Origin: Bordetella parapertussis
Lineage (GTDB): Bacteria > Pseudomonadota > Gammaproteobacteria > Burkholderiales > Burkholderiaceae_B
NCBI GenBank assembly: GCA_943331855.1
Contig: CALQNE010000132.1
Span: forward strand, 1 to 9,317
Direction of reading: 5' to 3'
Length of the DNA: 9,317 bases
How positions within the stretch are numbered: the stretch's first letter is position 1; every line of letters starts with the position of its first letter. The position numbers were made by a program, and so were the translations under genes. The notes under the pieces are model-generated. The model worked only from the letters and a program-made list of their open reading frames with translations. It ran no database searches and was not told where the DNA came from. This document shows positions 1 to 6,173 of the stretch, piece after piece.

Positions 1-47
1 ATAATTTCTGGTGCGGCCAGGCCGAAATCGAATTGAGATTGCATCAT
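1..47 (-). CDS. nuoN: NADH-quinone oxidoreductase subunit N, N-terminal fragment
   Basis: The first 15 codons of a gene cut by the left edge. They read MMQSQFDFGLAAPEI, which resembles the start of NuoN in betaproteobacteria. NuoN is one of the three antiporter-like proton-pumping subunits (with NuoL and NuoM) in the membrane arm of complex I. The fragment lies 8 bases downstream of the nuoM stop, where nuoN is expected in the conserved nuoA-N order. Two adjacent in-frame ATG codons (positions 47-45 and 44-42) could each be the start; I give the upstream one. No clear Shine-Dalgarno sequence precedes them, so translation may be coupled to nuoM. The identity rests on position and a short N-terminus; nothing of the catalytic core is visible. 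Confidence 0.85.
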   Translation of the reverse strand, partial: MMQSQFDFGLAAPEI

Positions 48-55
48 GGCGGGGC

Positions 56-1558
56 TTACAGTTTTGAATGAGAGACGTGTTGCAACAGGGCTTCGACTGA
101 GGTGTGCATCACGTCAGTAAAGGGCTTGGGATGAACACCCATATAGATCACAGCCAAGGCCATCAAGCCAAGTATCAAGAACTCACGGCTCGACAAATCT
201 TTCAGGTCACGCACATGATCGTTGGCCACATCACCAAACGCCACGCGCTTGACCATCCATAACGAATACGACGCACCCAGTATGAGCGCTGTAGCGGCCA
301 ACAAACCAATCCAGAAGTTATATTGCACAGCACCCATGATCACCATGAATTCACCGACAAAACCACTGGTGGCAGGCAAGCCCGCATTGGCCATTGAGAA
401 CAACACAAAGAAGGTCACAAAACGTGGCATGGTGTTGATCACACCACCGTAATCAGCAATTTGACGGCTATGCATGCGGTCATACAACACGCCGATACAC
501 AAGAACATCGCCGCAGATACGAAGCCATGCGACACCATTTGAACGATTGCGCCTTCAACACCTGCGGTATTGAAAATAAAGAACCCCAAGGTGACAAAAC
601 CCATGTGTGCCACTGAAGAGTAGGCAACGAGTTTTTTCATGTCATCTTGCACAATCGCAACCATGCCGATATAAATCACGGCGATCAACGACAGCGCGAT
701 GATGATGCCTGACATTCCCACAGAAGCATCGGGCACAATCGGCAATGACAAGCGCAAGAAACCATAGGCTCCCAGCTTGAGCATAATCGCCGCCAGCACC
801 ACTGAGCCCCCTGTTGGTGCCTCAACGTGCGCATCAGGCAACCACGTGTGCACCGGCCACATCGGCACCTTCACTGCAAAAGCTGCCAAGAAGGCAAAGA
901 AGATCAAGACCTGAGGCGTGTAGGCCAACGGCAACTCGTGCCAGGTTTGAATATCAAACGAGCCACCCGCTTGATTCCAGAGATATAAAAAGGCAACTAA
1001 CGTCAACAACGAACCCATCAAGGTGTACAAGAAGAACTTGAAGGCCGCGTAGACACGATTAGGACCGCCCCAGACACCCACGATGATGTACATCGGGATC
1101 AAGGTGGCTTCAAAGAAAATATAGAACAGCAGGCCATCCATGGCCACAAAGACACCAATCATCAAGCCCGACAAGATCAAGAAGGCTGCCATGTACTGGG
1201 AAATGCGTGAGGTAATGACCTCCCAACCTGCCAGCACCACAATGATCGTGATAAAGGCTGTCAGCAGTACAAACCAAAGCGAGATGCCATCAACACCCAG
1301 GTGATACATCACCGCGAAGGCGGGGATCCAGGGTGATTTTTCAACAAACTGCATCGCTGCCGTTGCGCTATCAAAGCCCGTATACAAAGGGATGGTGACC
1401 AGAAAGCTGAGGATCGCGCCAATCAAAGAAAGATTACGGGTCATCGCCGGACGGTCATCGCTACCGACTGCCAGAATAATCAAACCACAAACGATCGGAA
1501 CAAAAATCGCAAACGTGAGCCAGGGGGTCGTCAAAGAAGCCATCTCGCTTGCCATCAT
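56..1558 (-). CDS. nuoM: NADH-quinone oxidoreductase subunit M (complex I proton-pumping membrane subunit)
   Basis: A 500-residue, highly hydrophobic, multi-pass inner-membrane protein of the Mrp-antiporter-like family, near the usual NuoM length. NuoM forms one of the proton channels in the complex I membrane arm, between NuoL and NuoN. The expected charged residues are present: Glu150 in FFEATLIPMYIIVG, Lys230 in AFAVKVPMWPVHTWLPDAH, Lys261 in IMLKLGAYG, His344 in MVSHGFVSAA and Glu403 in GFVGEF. These correspond to the essential TM5 Glu, TM7 and TM8 Lys, the TM11 His and the TM12 Glu known from E. coli NuoM. The first ATG overlaps the nuoL stop by 4 bases (ATGA). In-frame ATGs at codons 2 and 6 (positions 1555 and 1543) are alternative starts; none has a strong Shine-Dalgarno, so coupling to nuoL is likely. 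Product certain; exact start uncertain by up to five codons. Confidence 0.97.
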   Translation of the reverse strand: MMASEMASLTTPWLTFAIFVPIVCGLIILAVGSDDRPAMTRNLSLIGAILSFLVTIPLYTGFDSATAAMQFVEKSPWIPAFAVMYHLGVDGISLWFVLLTAFITIIVVLAGWEVITSRISQYMAAFLILSGLMIGVFVAMDGLLFYIFFEATLIPMYIIVGVWGGPNRVYAAFKFFLYTLMGSLLTLVAFLYLWNQAGGSFDIQTWHELPLAYTPQVLIFFAFLAAFAVKVPMWPVHTWLPDAHVEAPTGGSVVLAAIMLKLGAYGFLRLSLPIVPDASVGMSGIIIALSLIAVIYIGMVAIVQDDMKKLVAYSSVAHMGFVTLGFFIFNTAGVEGAIVQMVSHGFVSAAMFLCIGVLYDRMHSRQIADYGGVINTMPRFVTFFVLFSMANAGLPATSGFVGEFMVIMGAVQYNFWIGLLAATALILGASYSLWMVKRVAFGDVANDHVRDLKDLSSREFLILGLMALAVIYMGVHPKPFTDVMHTSVEALLQHVSHSKL

Positions 1559-3621
1559 TTAGTACCAAGGATTATGTAGGTGATCGCGACCAACAGGCCG
1601 ATGATCATCGCAAAGGCGTAGTGATAGATGTAACCCGTCTGAAAGCGACGCGTCACAGCTGCCAAAGCACCCACTAATTTTGCCGAACCATTGACTAACA
1701 CGCCATCGATCAGGCCGCGATCGCCGCGTTGCCAAAAACTTGTACCCACTGCGCGCAAGCCGCGCGCCAAAACTTGCTCATTGAACCAGTCAAAAAAGTA
1801 TTTCTTCTCGAGAATGTTATTCACAAATTTGAGATTCGACTGAATTGCGGCAGGCACTTTAGGATTGATCAGGTAGCAGTACCAAGCAACGACTGCACCG
1901 GCCACCACCAACCAGAAAGGCACTGTCGTGAAGGCATGCATGGCGTAACCCACCCAACCGTGCGCGTGATGCCACTCTTTAGTCAGCTCTGCCATCGCAG
2001 GATGCTGAGTCAGAATGACAATCGAATTTTTGAAGAACGAGCCAAACAGCAAAGGATCAATTGCAATGGCGCCGATGATGATCGAAGGAATTGCCAGCAA
2101 CACTAAAGGCAACGTCACCACCCACGGCGACTCGTGCGGTGTGCCGCCATGGTGTGCGTGATCATCATGGGCATGGTCGGCATGAGCGTGAGCATCCGCG
2201 TGCGCATGGTCGTGTCCATGGTCGTGCCCGTGCGCGTCGGCGTGCGTATCAAACCGTTCTTTGCCATGAAACACCAAGAAATACACGCGGAACGAATACA
2301 GCGACGTGACAAAGACGCCAATCAAGGTCGCGTAGTGCGCGAAGCCAGCACCCCATACATTGGCAGCACCGGCAGCCTCGATAATGTGCTCTTTTGAATA
2401 AAAGCCCGAAAAGAAAGGCGTACCCACCAACGCAAGCGTGCCGATCAAAAACGTCAACCATGTGATGGGCATGTATTTGCGCAAGCCACCCATATTGCGA
2501 ATATCTTGATCATGATGCATGCCGATAATCACCGAGCCTGCACCCAAGAACAACAGCGCTTTAAAAAACGCATGCGTCATCAAGTGAAAGATTGCGACAG
2601 AGTAAGCCGAGGCACCCAAGGCGACCGTCATGTAACCAAGTTGCGACAGGGTTGAATACGCAACCACTCGCTTAATGTCATTTTGAATGATGCCTAAAAT
2701 ACCCAAGAACAACGCGCCAATCGAGCCAATCACGATAATGAAAGACAAGGCGGTATTTGAAAGTTCAAACAAAGGCGAGAAACGCGCAACCATAAAGATG
2801 CCGGCCGTCACCATCGTTGCGGCATGAATCAGCGCAGAGATTGGCGTTGGGCCTTCCATTGAATCTGGCAGCCAGGTATGCAAGGGCACTTGCGCCGACT
2901 TACCCATGGCACCGATAAACAAACAAATACACGCCACCGTTAGCAGCATCCAGTTTGTACCAGGCAAGGTTAAGGCAGCGAGCTTATCGGCTTGCTTGAA
3001 AACTTCGCCGTAATGCATCGTGCCTGTGTAGGCAAACAGCAAACCGATTCCCAGCACAAAGCCAAAGTCACCGACACGATTCACTAAAAACGCTTTCATG
3101 TTCGCAAAAATTGCCGTGGGCTTGGTGTACCAAAAGCCAATCAGCAAGTAAGACACTAAACCCACTGCTTCCCAGCCAAAGAACAACTGCACCATGTTGT
3201 TTGACATGACCAACATCAGCATCGAGAAGGTAAACAAAGAAATGTAGGCAAAGAAGCGCTGATAGCCTGGATCTTCAGACATATAGCCAATGGTATAGAT
3301 GTGTACCATCAGCGACACAGACGTCACCACCACCATCATCAATGCCGACAGCGGATCAATCAAAAAGCCGATTTCAAGCTTAGCCTGCCCTAACAACGAC
3401 CAGGTGTACACCGCGCCATCAAAACTATGCCCATTGAGCACATCTTTGAGTACGAGCACAGAGCCAATTGCCGACACCGCGACCAACGCAATAGTGATCA
3501 CGTGTGAGCTGCGACGACTAACCTGGCGCCCCAGAAAACCCGTGCCAAACAAACCGGCAAGAACCGCGCCCAACAAAGGCGCCAGTGCAATGGTCAGATA
3601 TAAAGAAGGTGAGCTAAACAT
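1555..3621 (-). CDS. nuoL: NADH-quinone oxidoreductase subunit L (distal proton-pumping membrane subunit)
   Basis: A 688-residue multi-pass membrane protein. NuoL is the most distal antiporter-like subunit of complex I and carries the long amphipathic lateral helix that runs along NuoM and NuoN. The family's channel residues are present: Glu151 in FFGWEAVGLVSYLL, Lys241 in GAMGKSAQVPLHTWLPDSM, His266 in SALIHAATMV, His346 and His350 in IFHLMTHAFFKALL, Lys354 in the same segment, and Lys410 in PFFSGFYSKEHI. The C-terminal part (roughly residues 600-660, beginning ILEKKYFFDWFNEQV) fits the lateral helix and is followed by a final hydrophobic helix. It is longer than E. coli NuoL (613 residues), partly because of a histidine-rich loop at about residues 460-491. 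The ATG lies 17 bases after the nuoK stop with no good Shine-Dalgarno. The stop overlaps the nuoM start. Identity is secure. Confidence 0.98.
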   Translation of the reverse strand: MFSSPSLYLTIALAPLLGAVLAGLFGTGFLGRQVSRRSSHVITIALVAVSAIGSVLVLKDVLNGHSFDGAVYTWSLLGQAKLEIGFLIDPLSALMMVVVTSVSLMVHIYTIGYMSEDPGYQRFFAYISLFTFSMLMLVMSNNMVQLFFGWEAVGLVSYLLIGFWYTKPTAIFANMKAFLVNRVGDFGFVLGIGLLFAYTGTMHYGEVFKQADKLAALTLPGTNWMLLTVACICLFIGAMGKSAQVPLHTWLPDSMEGPTPISALIHAATMVTAGIFMVARFSPLFELSNTALSFIIVIGSIGALFLGILGIIQNDIKRVVAYSTLSQLGYMTVALGASAYSVAIFHLMTHAFFKALLFLGAGSVIIGMHHDQDIRNMGGLRKYMPITWLTFLIGTLALVGTPFFSGFYSKEHIIEAAGAANVWGAGFAHYATLIGVFVTSLYSFRVYFLVFHGKERFDTHADAHGHDHGHDHAHADAHAHADHAHDDHAHHGGTPHESPWVVTLPLVLLAIPSIIIGAIAIDPLLFGSFFKNSIVILTQHPAMAELTKEWHHAHGWVGYAMHAFTTVPFWLVVAGAVVAWYCYLINPKVPAAIQSNLKFVNNILEKKYFFDWFNEQVLARGLRAVGTSFWQRGDRGLIDGVLVNGSAKLVGALAAVTRRFQTGYIYHYAFAMIIGLLVAITYIILGTK
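2149..2244 (-). repeat. Low-complexity His/Asp/Ala coding segment with a 12-base tandem repeat
   Basis: Within nuoL this segment encodes residues 460-491, which contain 14 histidines in 32 positions, nearly all other residues being Ala, Asp or Gly. At 2206-2229 the coding strand carries two tandem 12-base units, GGGCACGACCAT and GGACACGACCAT, with one mismatch, each encoding Gly-His-Asp-His. The rest is imperfect His-Ala/Asp alternation without an exact repeat. The tandem units suggest local growth by replication slippage (inference). The reading frame stays open, so the repeat is an in-frame part of the protein and not a separate element. Confidence 0.8.
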
Positions 3622-3638
3622 ATTATTCTGTGATCCGA

Positions 3639-3950
3639 TCAGCCCTTCAGGCTATCAAGTTCGTCTACGTTGATGGTACTGAGATTGCGAAATAGCAAGA
3701 CTAAGATCGCGAGGCCAATCGCAGCTTCAGCCGCTGCAACCGTCAAGATAAAAAACACGAACACTTGACCTGCCGCATCACCCATCCAGGTTGAAAACGC
3801 AACAAAGTTCATGTTCACCGCCAACAGCATTAACTCAACCGACATCAGTAACACAATCAAGTTGCGACGATTCAAAAAAATTCCAAAGACACCGATCGCA
3901 AACAGGATTGCGCCGAGTACTAAAAAATGCGGCAAGGTCAGCGTCATCAT
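3639..3950 (-). CDS. nuoK: NADH-quinone oxidoreductase subunit K (MrpC/ND4L-like)
   Basis: A 103-residue protein with three hydrophobic segments (about residues 8-26, 30-52 and 61-88), matching the size and topology of NuoK/ND4L. NuoK sits between NuoJ and NuoN in the membrane arm and relays protonation changes from the quinone site to the antiporter-like subunits. Its two membrane glutamates are visible: Glu39 in [16 protein letters not shown] and Glu75 in [13 protein letters not shown], equivalent to Glu36 and Glu72 of E. coli. A good Shine-Dalgarno, AAGGGAG, lies inside the end of nuoJ, 7 bases before the first ATG. The start overlaps the nuoJ stop by 4 bases. A second ATG directly follows (position 3947) and would give the 102-residue form. 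Identity secure; start uncertain by one codon. Confidence 0.97.
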   Translation of the reverse strand: MMTLTLPHFLVLGAILFAIGVFGIFLNRRNLIVLLMSVELMLLAVNMNFVAFSTWMGDAAGQVFVFFILTVAAAEAAIGLAILVLLFRNLSTINVDELDSLKG

Positions 3951-4564
3951 GATTGATCTCCCTTGGCGTTCACAGCCTCTTGACTAGGCATTTTCACCAA
4001 ACGCACACGATCTTTTGCACGCACGCGTACTGAAGCACCCGGATCGTTGTACTTCACGTCACGACGCTTGCGCAGCGTCAACGAAATCGCAGCCACCATG
4101 CCGACGAGCAATAACACTGCCCCGACTTCAACGGCATAGGCATACTCGGTATACATTGCCTCGCCAAGCGTACGTGCGTTGTTGTAATCGACGCCCATAT
4201 CCGCAGCAGGGCCAACCTGCCCCCAGGATGTCGCCAGAACAAAGGACATTTCGCCGACCATGATCAAACCGACAAGCAAGCCCAAAGGTAGATAGGTTTT
4301 AATACCGGTGCGCAACTCTTCCATTTTGACGTCAAGCATCATGACGACAAACAAGAACAACACCATCACCGCGCCGACATAGACCAATACCAGCAGCAAG
4401 GCCAAAAATTCAGCGCCTAGCAGCATCCAGATCATTGCAGCATTGGCAAACGCCAAAATCAGATGTAACACGGCAGTCACTGGACTTGAGGCCGTAATCA
4501 CACGAAAGGCCGCAATCACCAGAACAAGAGCCAGCACGTAAAACAGAATAGTTGTAAACATCAT
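3947..4564 (-). CDS. nuoJ: NADH-quinone oxidoreductase subunit J (ND6-like)
   Basis: A 205-residue membrane protein with five hydrophobic segments, at about residues 4-21, 28-49, 53-77, 91-111 and 145-164. This is the pattern of NuoJ/ND6, which lies between NuoH and NuoK in the complex I membrane arm. The third segment, around [20 protein letters not shown], is the most conserved part of the family and contains the helix that switches between pi-bulge and regular alpha form during turnover (known from structures). After the last helix a hydrophilic, strongly basic tail of about 40 residues begins at [12 protein letters not shown]. The gene starts 21 bases after the nuoI stop with tandem ATG codons; GAGG at 4575-4578 is a modest Shine-Dalgarno 10 bases ahead of the first. 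Its end overlaps nuoK. Confidence 0.96.
   Translation of the reverse strand: MMFTTILFYVLALVLVIAAFRVITASSPVTAVLHLILAFANAAMIWMLLGAEFLALLLVLVYVGAVMVLFLFVVMMLDVKMEELRTGIKTYLPLGLLVGLIMVGEMSFVLATSWGQVGPAADMGVDYNNARTLGEAMYTEYAYAVEVGAVLLLVGMVAAISLTLRKRRDVKYNDPGASVRVRAKDRVRLVKMPSQEAVNAKGDQS
3958..3964 (-). promoter_or_regulatory. Shine-Dalgarno of nuoK inside the end of nuoJ
   Basis: The coding strand reads AAGGGAG, 7 bases before the first nuoK ATG and 10 bases before the second. It lies within the last codons of nuoJ, so nuoK can load ribosomes itself as well as through the ATGA overlap. It is the best-matching ribosome binding site in the window and is compatible with either tandem ATG. Confidence 0.75.
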
Positions 4565-4574
4565 TTCTTTTAGA

Positions 4575-4578
4575 CCTC
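4575..4578 (-). promoter_or_regulatory. Probable Shine-Dalgarno of nuoJ
   Basis: GAGG on the coding strand lies 10 bases before the first of the two tandem nuoJ ATG codons and 13 before the second. The spacing favours the upstream ATG at 4564. It is a short match, so only moderately supported. Confidence 0.45.
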
Positions 4579-4585
4579 GGCCATA

Positions 4586-5074
4586 TCAACGATAAGGCGC
4601 GTCAATTGCGCGATTGCGGGCGATATCTTCTTCGTAGCGATCACCCACCGCCAACAACATGTCTTTAGTGAAATACAGGTCACCGCGTTTTTCACCGTGA
4701 TACTCGTGGATATGCGTTTCAACGATTGAATCGACGGGGCAGCTTTCTTCACAGAAACCACAAAAAATACATTTCGTCAGATCGATGTCATAACGCGTGG
4801 TACGACGCGAGCCATCTTCGCGTTGCTCAGATTCGATCGTGATGGCTAAGGCAGGGCAAACGGCCTCGCAAAGCTTGCAGGCGATGCAACGCTCTTCGCC
4901 GTTTGGATAACGACGTAGCGCATGCAAGCCACGAAAACGTGGTGACTGTGGTGTTTTTTCAAGCGGATAACGCAAGGTAATTTTGCGCTTGAAAAAATAC
5001 TTGCCAGTCAGCTTCATGCCCTTGAGCAACTCAAGCAACATCAAACTACCAAAAAAATCTTTAATCGCTTCCAT
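4586..5074 (-). CDS. nuoI: NADH-quinone oxidoreductase subunit I (2[4Fe-4S] ferredoxin-like, clusters N6a/N6b)
   Basis: A 162-residue protein of the complex I 8-Fe ferredoxin family (NuoI/TYKY/NDUFS8). It holds clusters N6a and N6b, which pass electrons from the NuoG chain to N2 in NuoB close to the quinone site. Two full ferredoxin motifs are visible: [12 protein letters not shown] (Cys63, 66, 69, 73) and [12 protein letters not shown] (Cys102, 105, 108, 112). In each, the fourth cysteine ligates the other cluster of the pair. The N-terminal stretch of about 30 residues is amphipathic and fits the helix that rests on NuoH. The ATG has a good Shine-Dalgarno, AAAAGG, 5 bases upstream in the 25-base gap after nuoH. 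The length is somewhat below E. coli NuoI (180 residues) and typical of the mitochondrial-like branch. Identity secure. Confidence 0.98.
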   Translation of the reverse strand: MEAIKDFFGSLMLLELLKGMKLTGKYFFKRKITLRYPLEKTPQSPRFRGLHALRRYPNGEERCIACKLCEAVCPALAITIESEQREDGSRRTTRYDIDLTKCIFCGFCEESCPVDSIVETHIHEYHGEKRGDLYFTKDMLLAVGDRYEEDIARNRAIDAPYR

Positions 5075-5079
5075 AAATG

Positions 5080-5085
5080 CCTTTT
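5080..5085 (-). promoter_or_regulatory. Shine-Dalgarno of nuoI
   Basis: The coding strand reads AAAAGG, ending 5 bases before the nuoI ATG, inside the 25-base gap after nuoH. This is the longest intergenic gap in the window. It supports the ATG at 5074 as the start. Confidence 0.65.
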
Positions 5086-5099
5086 CTGTATCGCCGCAC

Positions 5100-6173
5100 T
5101 TAGTTCCAGATGTTCCAGGGCGTCTGCATCCAGATCGCTACCACGACCAACCACACACCGGTCAGCGGGATAAAGATCTTCCAGCCCAAGCGCATGATCT
5201 GGTCATACCGGTAACGCGGAAATGACGCACGAAACCAGATGAACAGAGAAACCACTACAAATGTTTTCAAGCCTAGCCACAACCAACCAGGAATCCAGGT
5301 CAGCGGAGCAATCTCGATCGGAGCTGTCCAGCCACCCAAGAACATGATCGAAGCCATGCATGATAAGAAAATCATGTTGGCGTATTCACCCAAAAAGAAC
5401 AGCGCAAACGCCATGCCCGAATATTCGACCATATGGCCTGCAACGATTTCGGACTCGCCCTCAACCACGTCAAACGGATGACGGTTTGTTTCGGCCACGG
5501 CCGAGATCACATAAATCACAAACAAGGGCAACAAAGGCAACCAGTTCCAAGACATGAAATTCACGCCATGCGAGGCAAACCAGCCACGGGTTTGCACATT
5601 GACGATTTCGGTCATGTTCAAACTACCTGACACCAGCAGCACCGTCACCAACACGAAGCCAATCGCCAACTCGTAAGACAGCATTTGCGCCGAGGCGCGC
5701 ATTGCCGCTAAGAACGCGTATTTAGAATTTGAAGCCCAGCCTGCAACGATGACACCATAGACACCAACCGACGTAATCGCCATCACATACATCAGACCTG
5801 CGTTGACATTCGCCAAAACAAGTTCAGGCCCAAAAGGCACCACAGCCCAGGCTGCAAGCGCGGGCATCAAGGTGACGACAGGTGCCAAGATGAACAAAAT
5901 CTTATTTGCCTGGCTTGGCACAATCACTTCTTTCGTCAACAACTTGAAGACGTCAGCAAATGGCTGCAAGAGCCCTTTGAAACCCACACGGTTTGGCCCA
6001 AGACGAATGTGCATAAAGCCAATCATCTTGCGTTCCCAGTACGTCAGATAAGCCACGCACAAAATAATCGGCACAGCGATCACGAGAATTTTGACCAGCG
6101 TCCAGACCACCAGCCAAACGGTTGGGCCAAGAAGATCGACCCCAAAGGTTTCAAGAACGTTTAGCCACTGCAT
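5100..6173 (-). CDS. nuoH: NADH-quinone oxidoreductase subunit H (ND1-like, quinone-chamber membrane subunit)
   Basis: A 357-residue multi-pass membrane protein of the ND1/NuoH family. It forms much of the ubiquinone chamber and joins the peripheral arm to the membrane arm. Conserved cytoplasmic loops are present: [20 protein letters not shown] at about residues 45-64, [20 protein letters not shown] at 151-170, [20 protein letters not shown] at 227-246 and [18 protein letters not shown] at 315-332. The acidic residues of the E-channel region (Glu228, Glu238, Glu240, Glu242) are retained. His232 occupies the place where many families have Ala in AETNRAPFD; I recall the same change in other Burkholderiales, so it is probably lineage-typical. 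GGAG lies 8 bases before the ATG. The ATG shares one base with the nuoG stop (TGATG). Identity secure. Confidence 0.98.
   Translation of the reverse strand: MQWLNVLETFGVDLLGPTVWLVVWTLVKILVIAVPIILCVAYLTYWERKMIGFMHIRLGPNRVGFKGLLQPFADVFKLLTKEVIVPSQANKILFILAPVVTLMPALAAWAVVPFGPELVLANVNAGLMYVMAITSVGVYGVIVAGWASNSKYAFLAAMRASAQMLSYELAIGFVLVTVLLVSGSLNMTEIVNVQTRGWFASHGVNFMSWNWLPLLPLFVIYVISAVAETNRHPFDVVEGESEIVAGHMVEYSGMAFALFFLGEYANMIFLSCMASIMFLGGWTAPIEIAPLTWIPGWLWLGLKTFVVVSLFIWFRASFPRYRYDQIMRLGWKIFIPLTGVWLVVVAIWMQTPWNIWN

Noticed and set aside
1729..2106. Plus-strand open frame of 125 codons opposite nuoL
   Set aside because: It lies wholly antisense to a conserved part of nuoL, has no recognisable domain or ribosome binding site and shows composition typical of a shadow frame.
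2115..2397. Short Met/Val/Arg-rich and Thr/Met-rich open frames on both strands over the histidine-rich loop
   Set aside because: Their odd repeated composition is produced by reading the His/Asp repeat of nuoL in other frames, not by separate genes.
3299..3673. Plus-strand open frame of 124 codons opposite the 5' end of nuoL and end of nuoK
   Set aside because: It spans a junction of two conserved genes on the other strand and its low-complexity Thr/Ser/Pro-rich product has no family features; most likely a shadow.
4570..4761. Minus-strand 63-codon open frame ending just before nuoJ
   Set aside because: It is a shifted frame across the end of nuoI, whose ferredoxin motifs prove the other frame is the real one.
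5075..5099. Possible regulatory element or promoter in the nuoH-nuoI gap
   Set aside because: Only 25 bases, fully accounted for by a ribosome binding site and spacer; no hairpin or promoter-like hexamers are visible.
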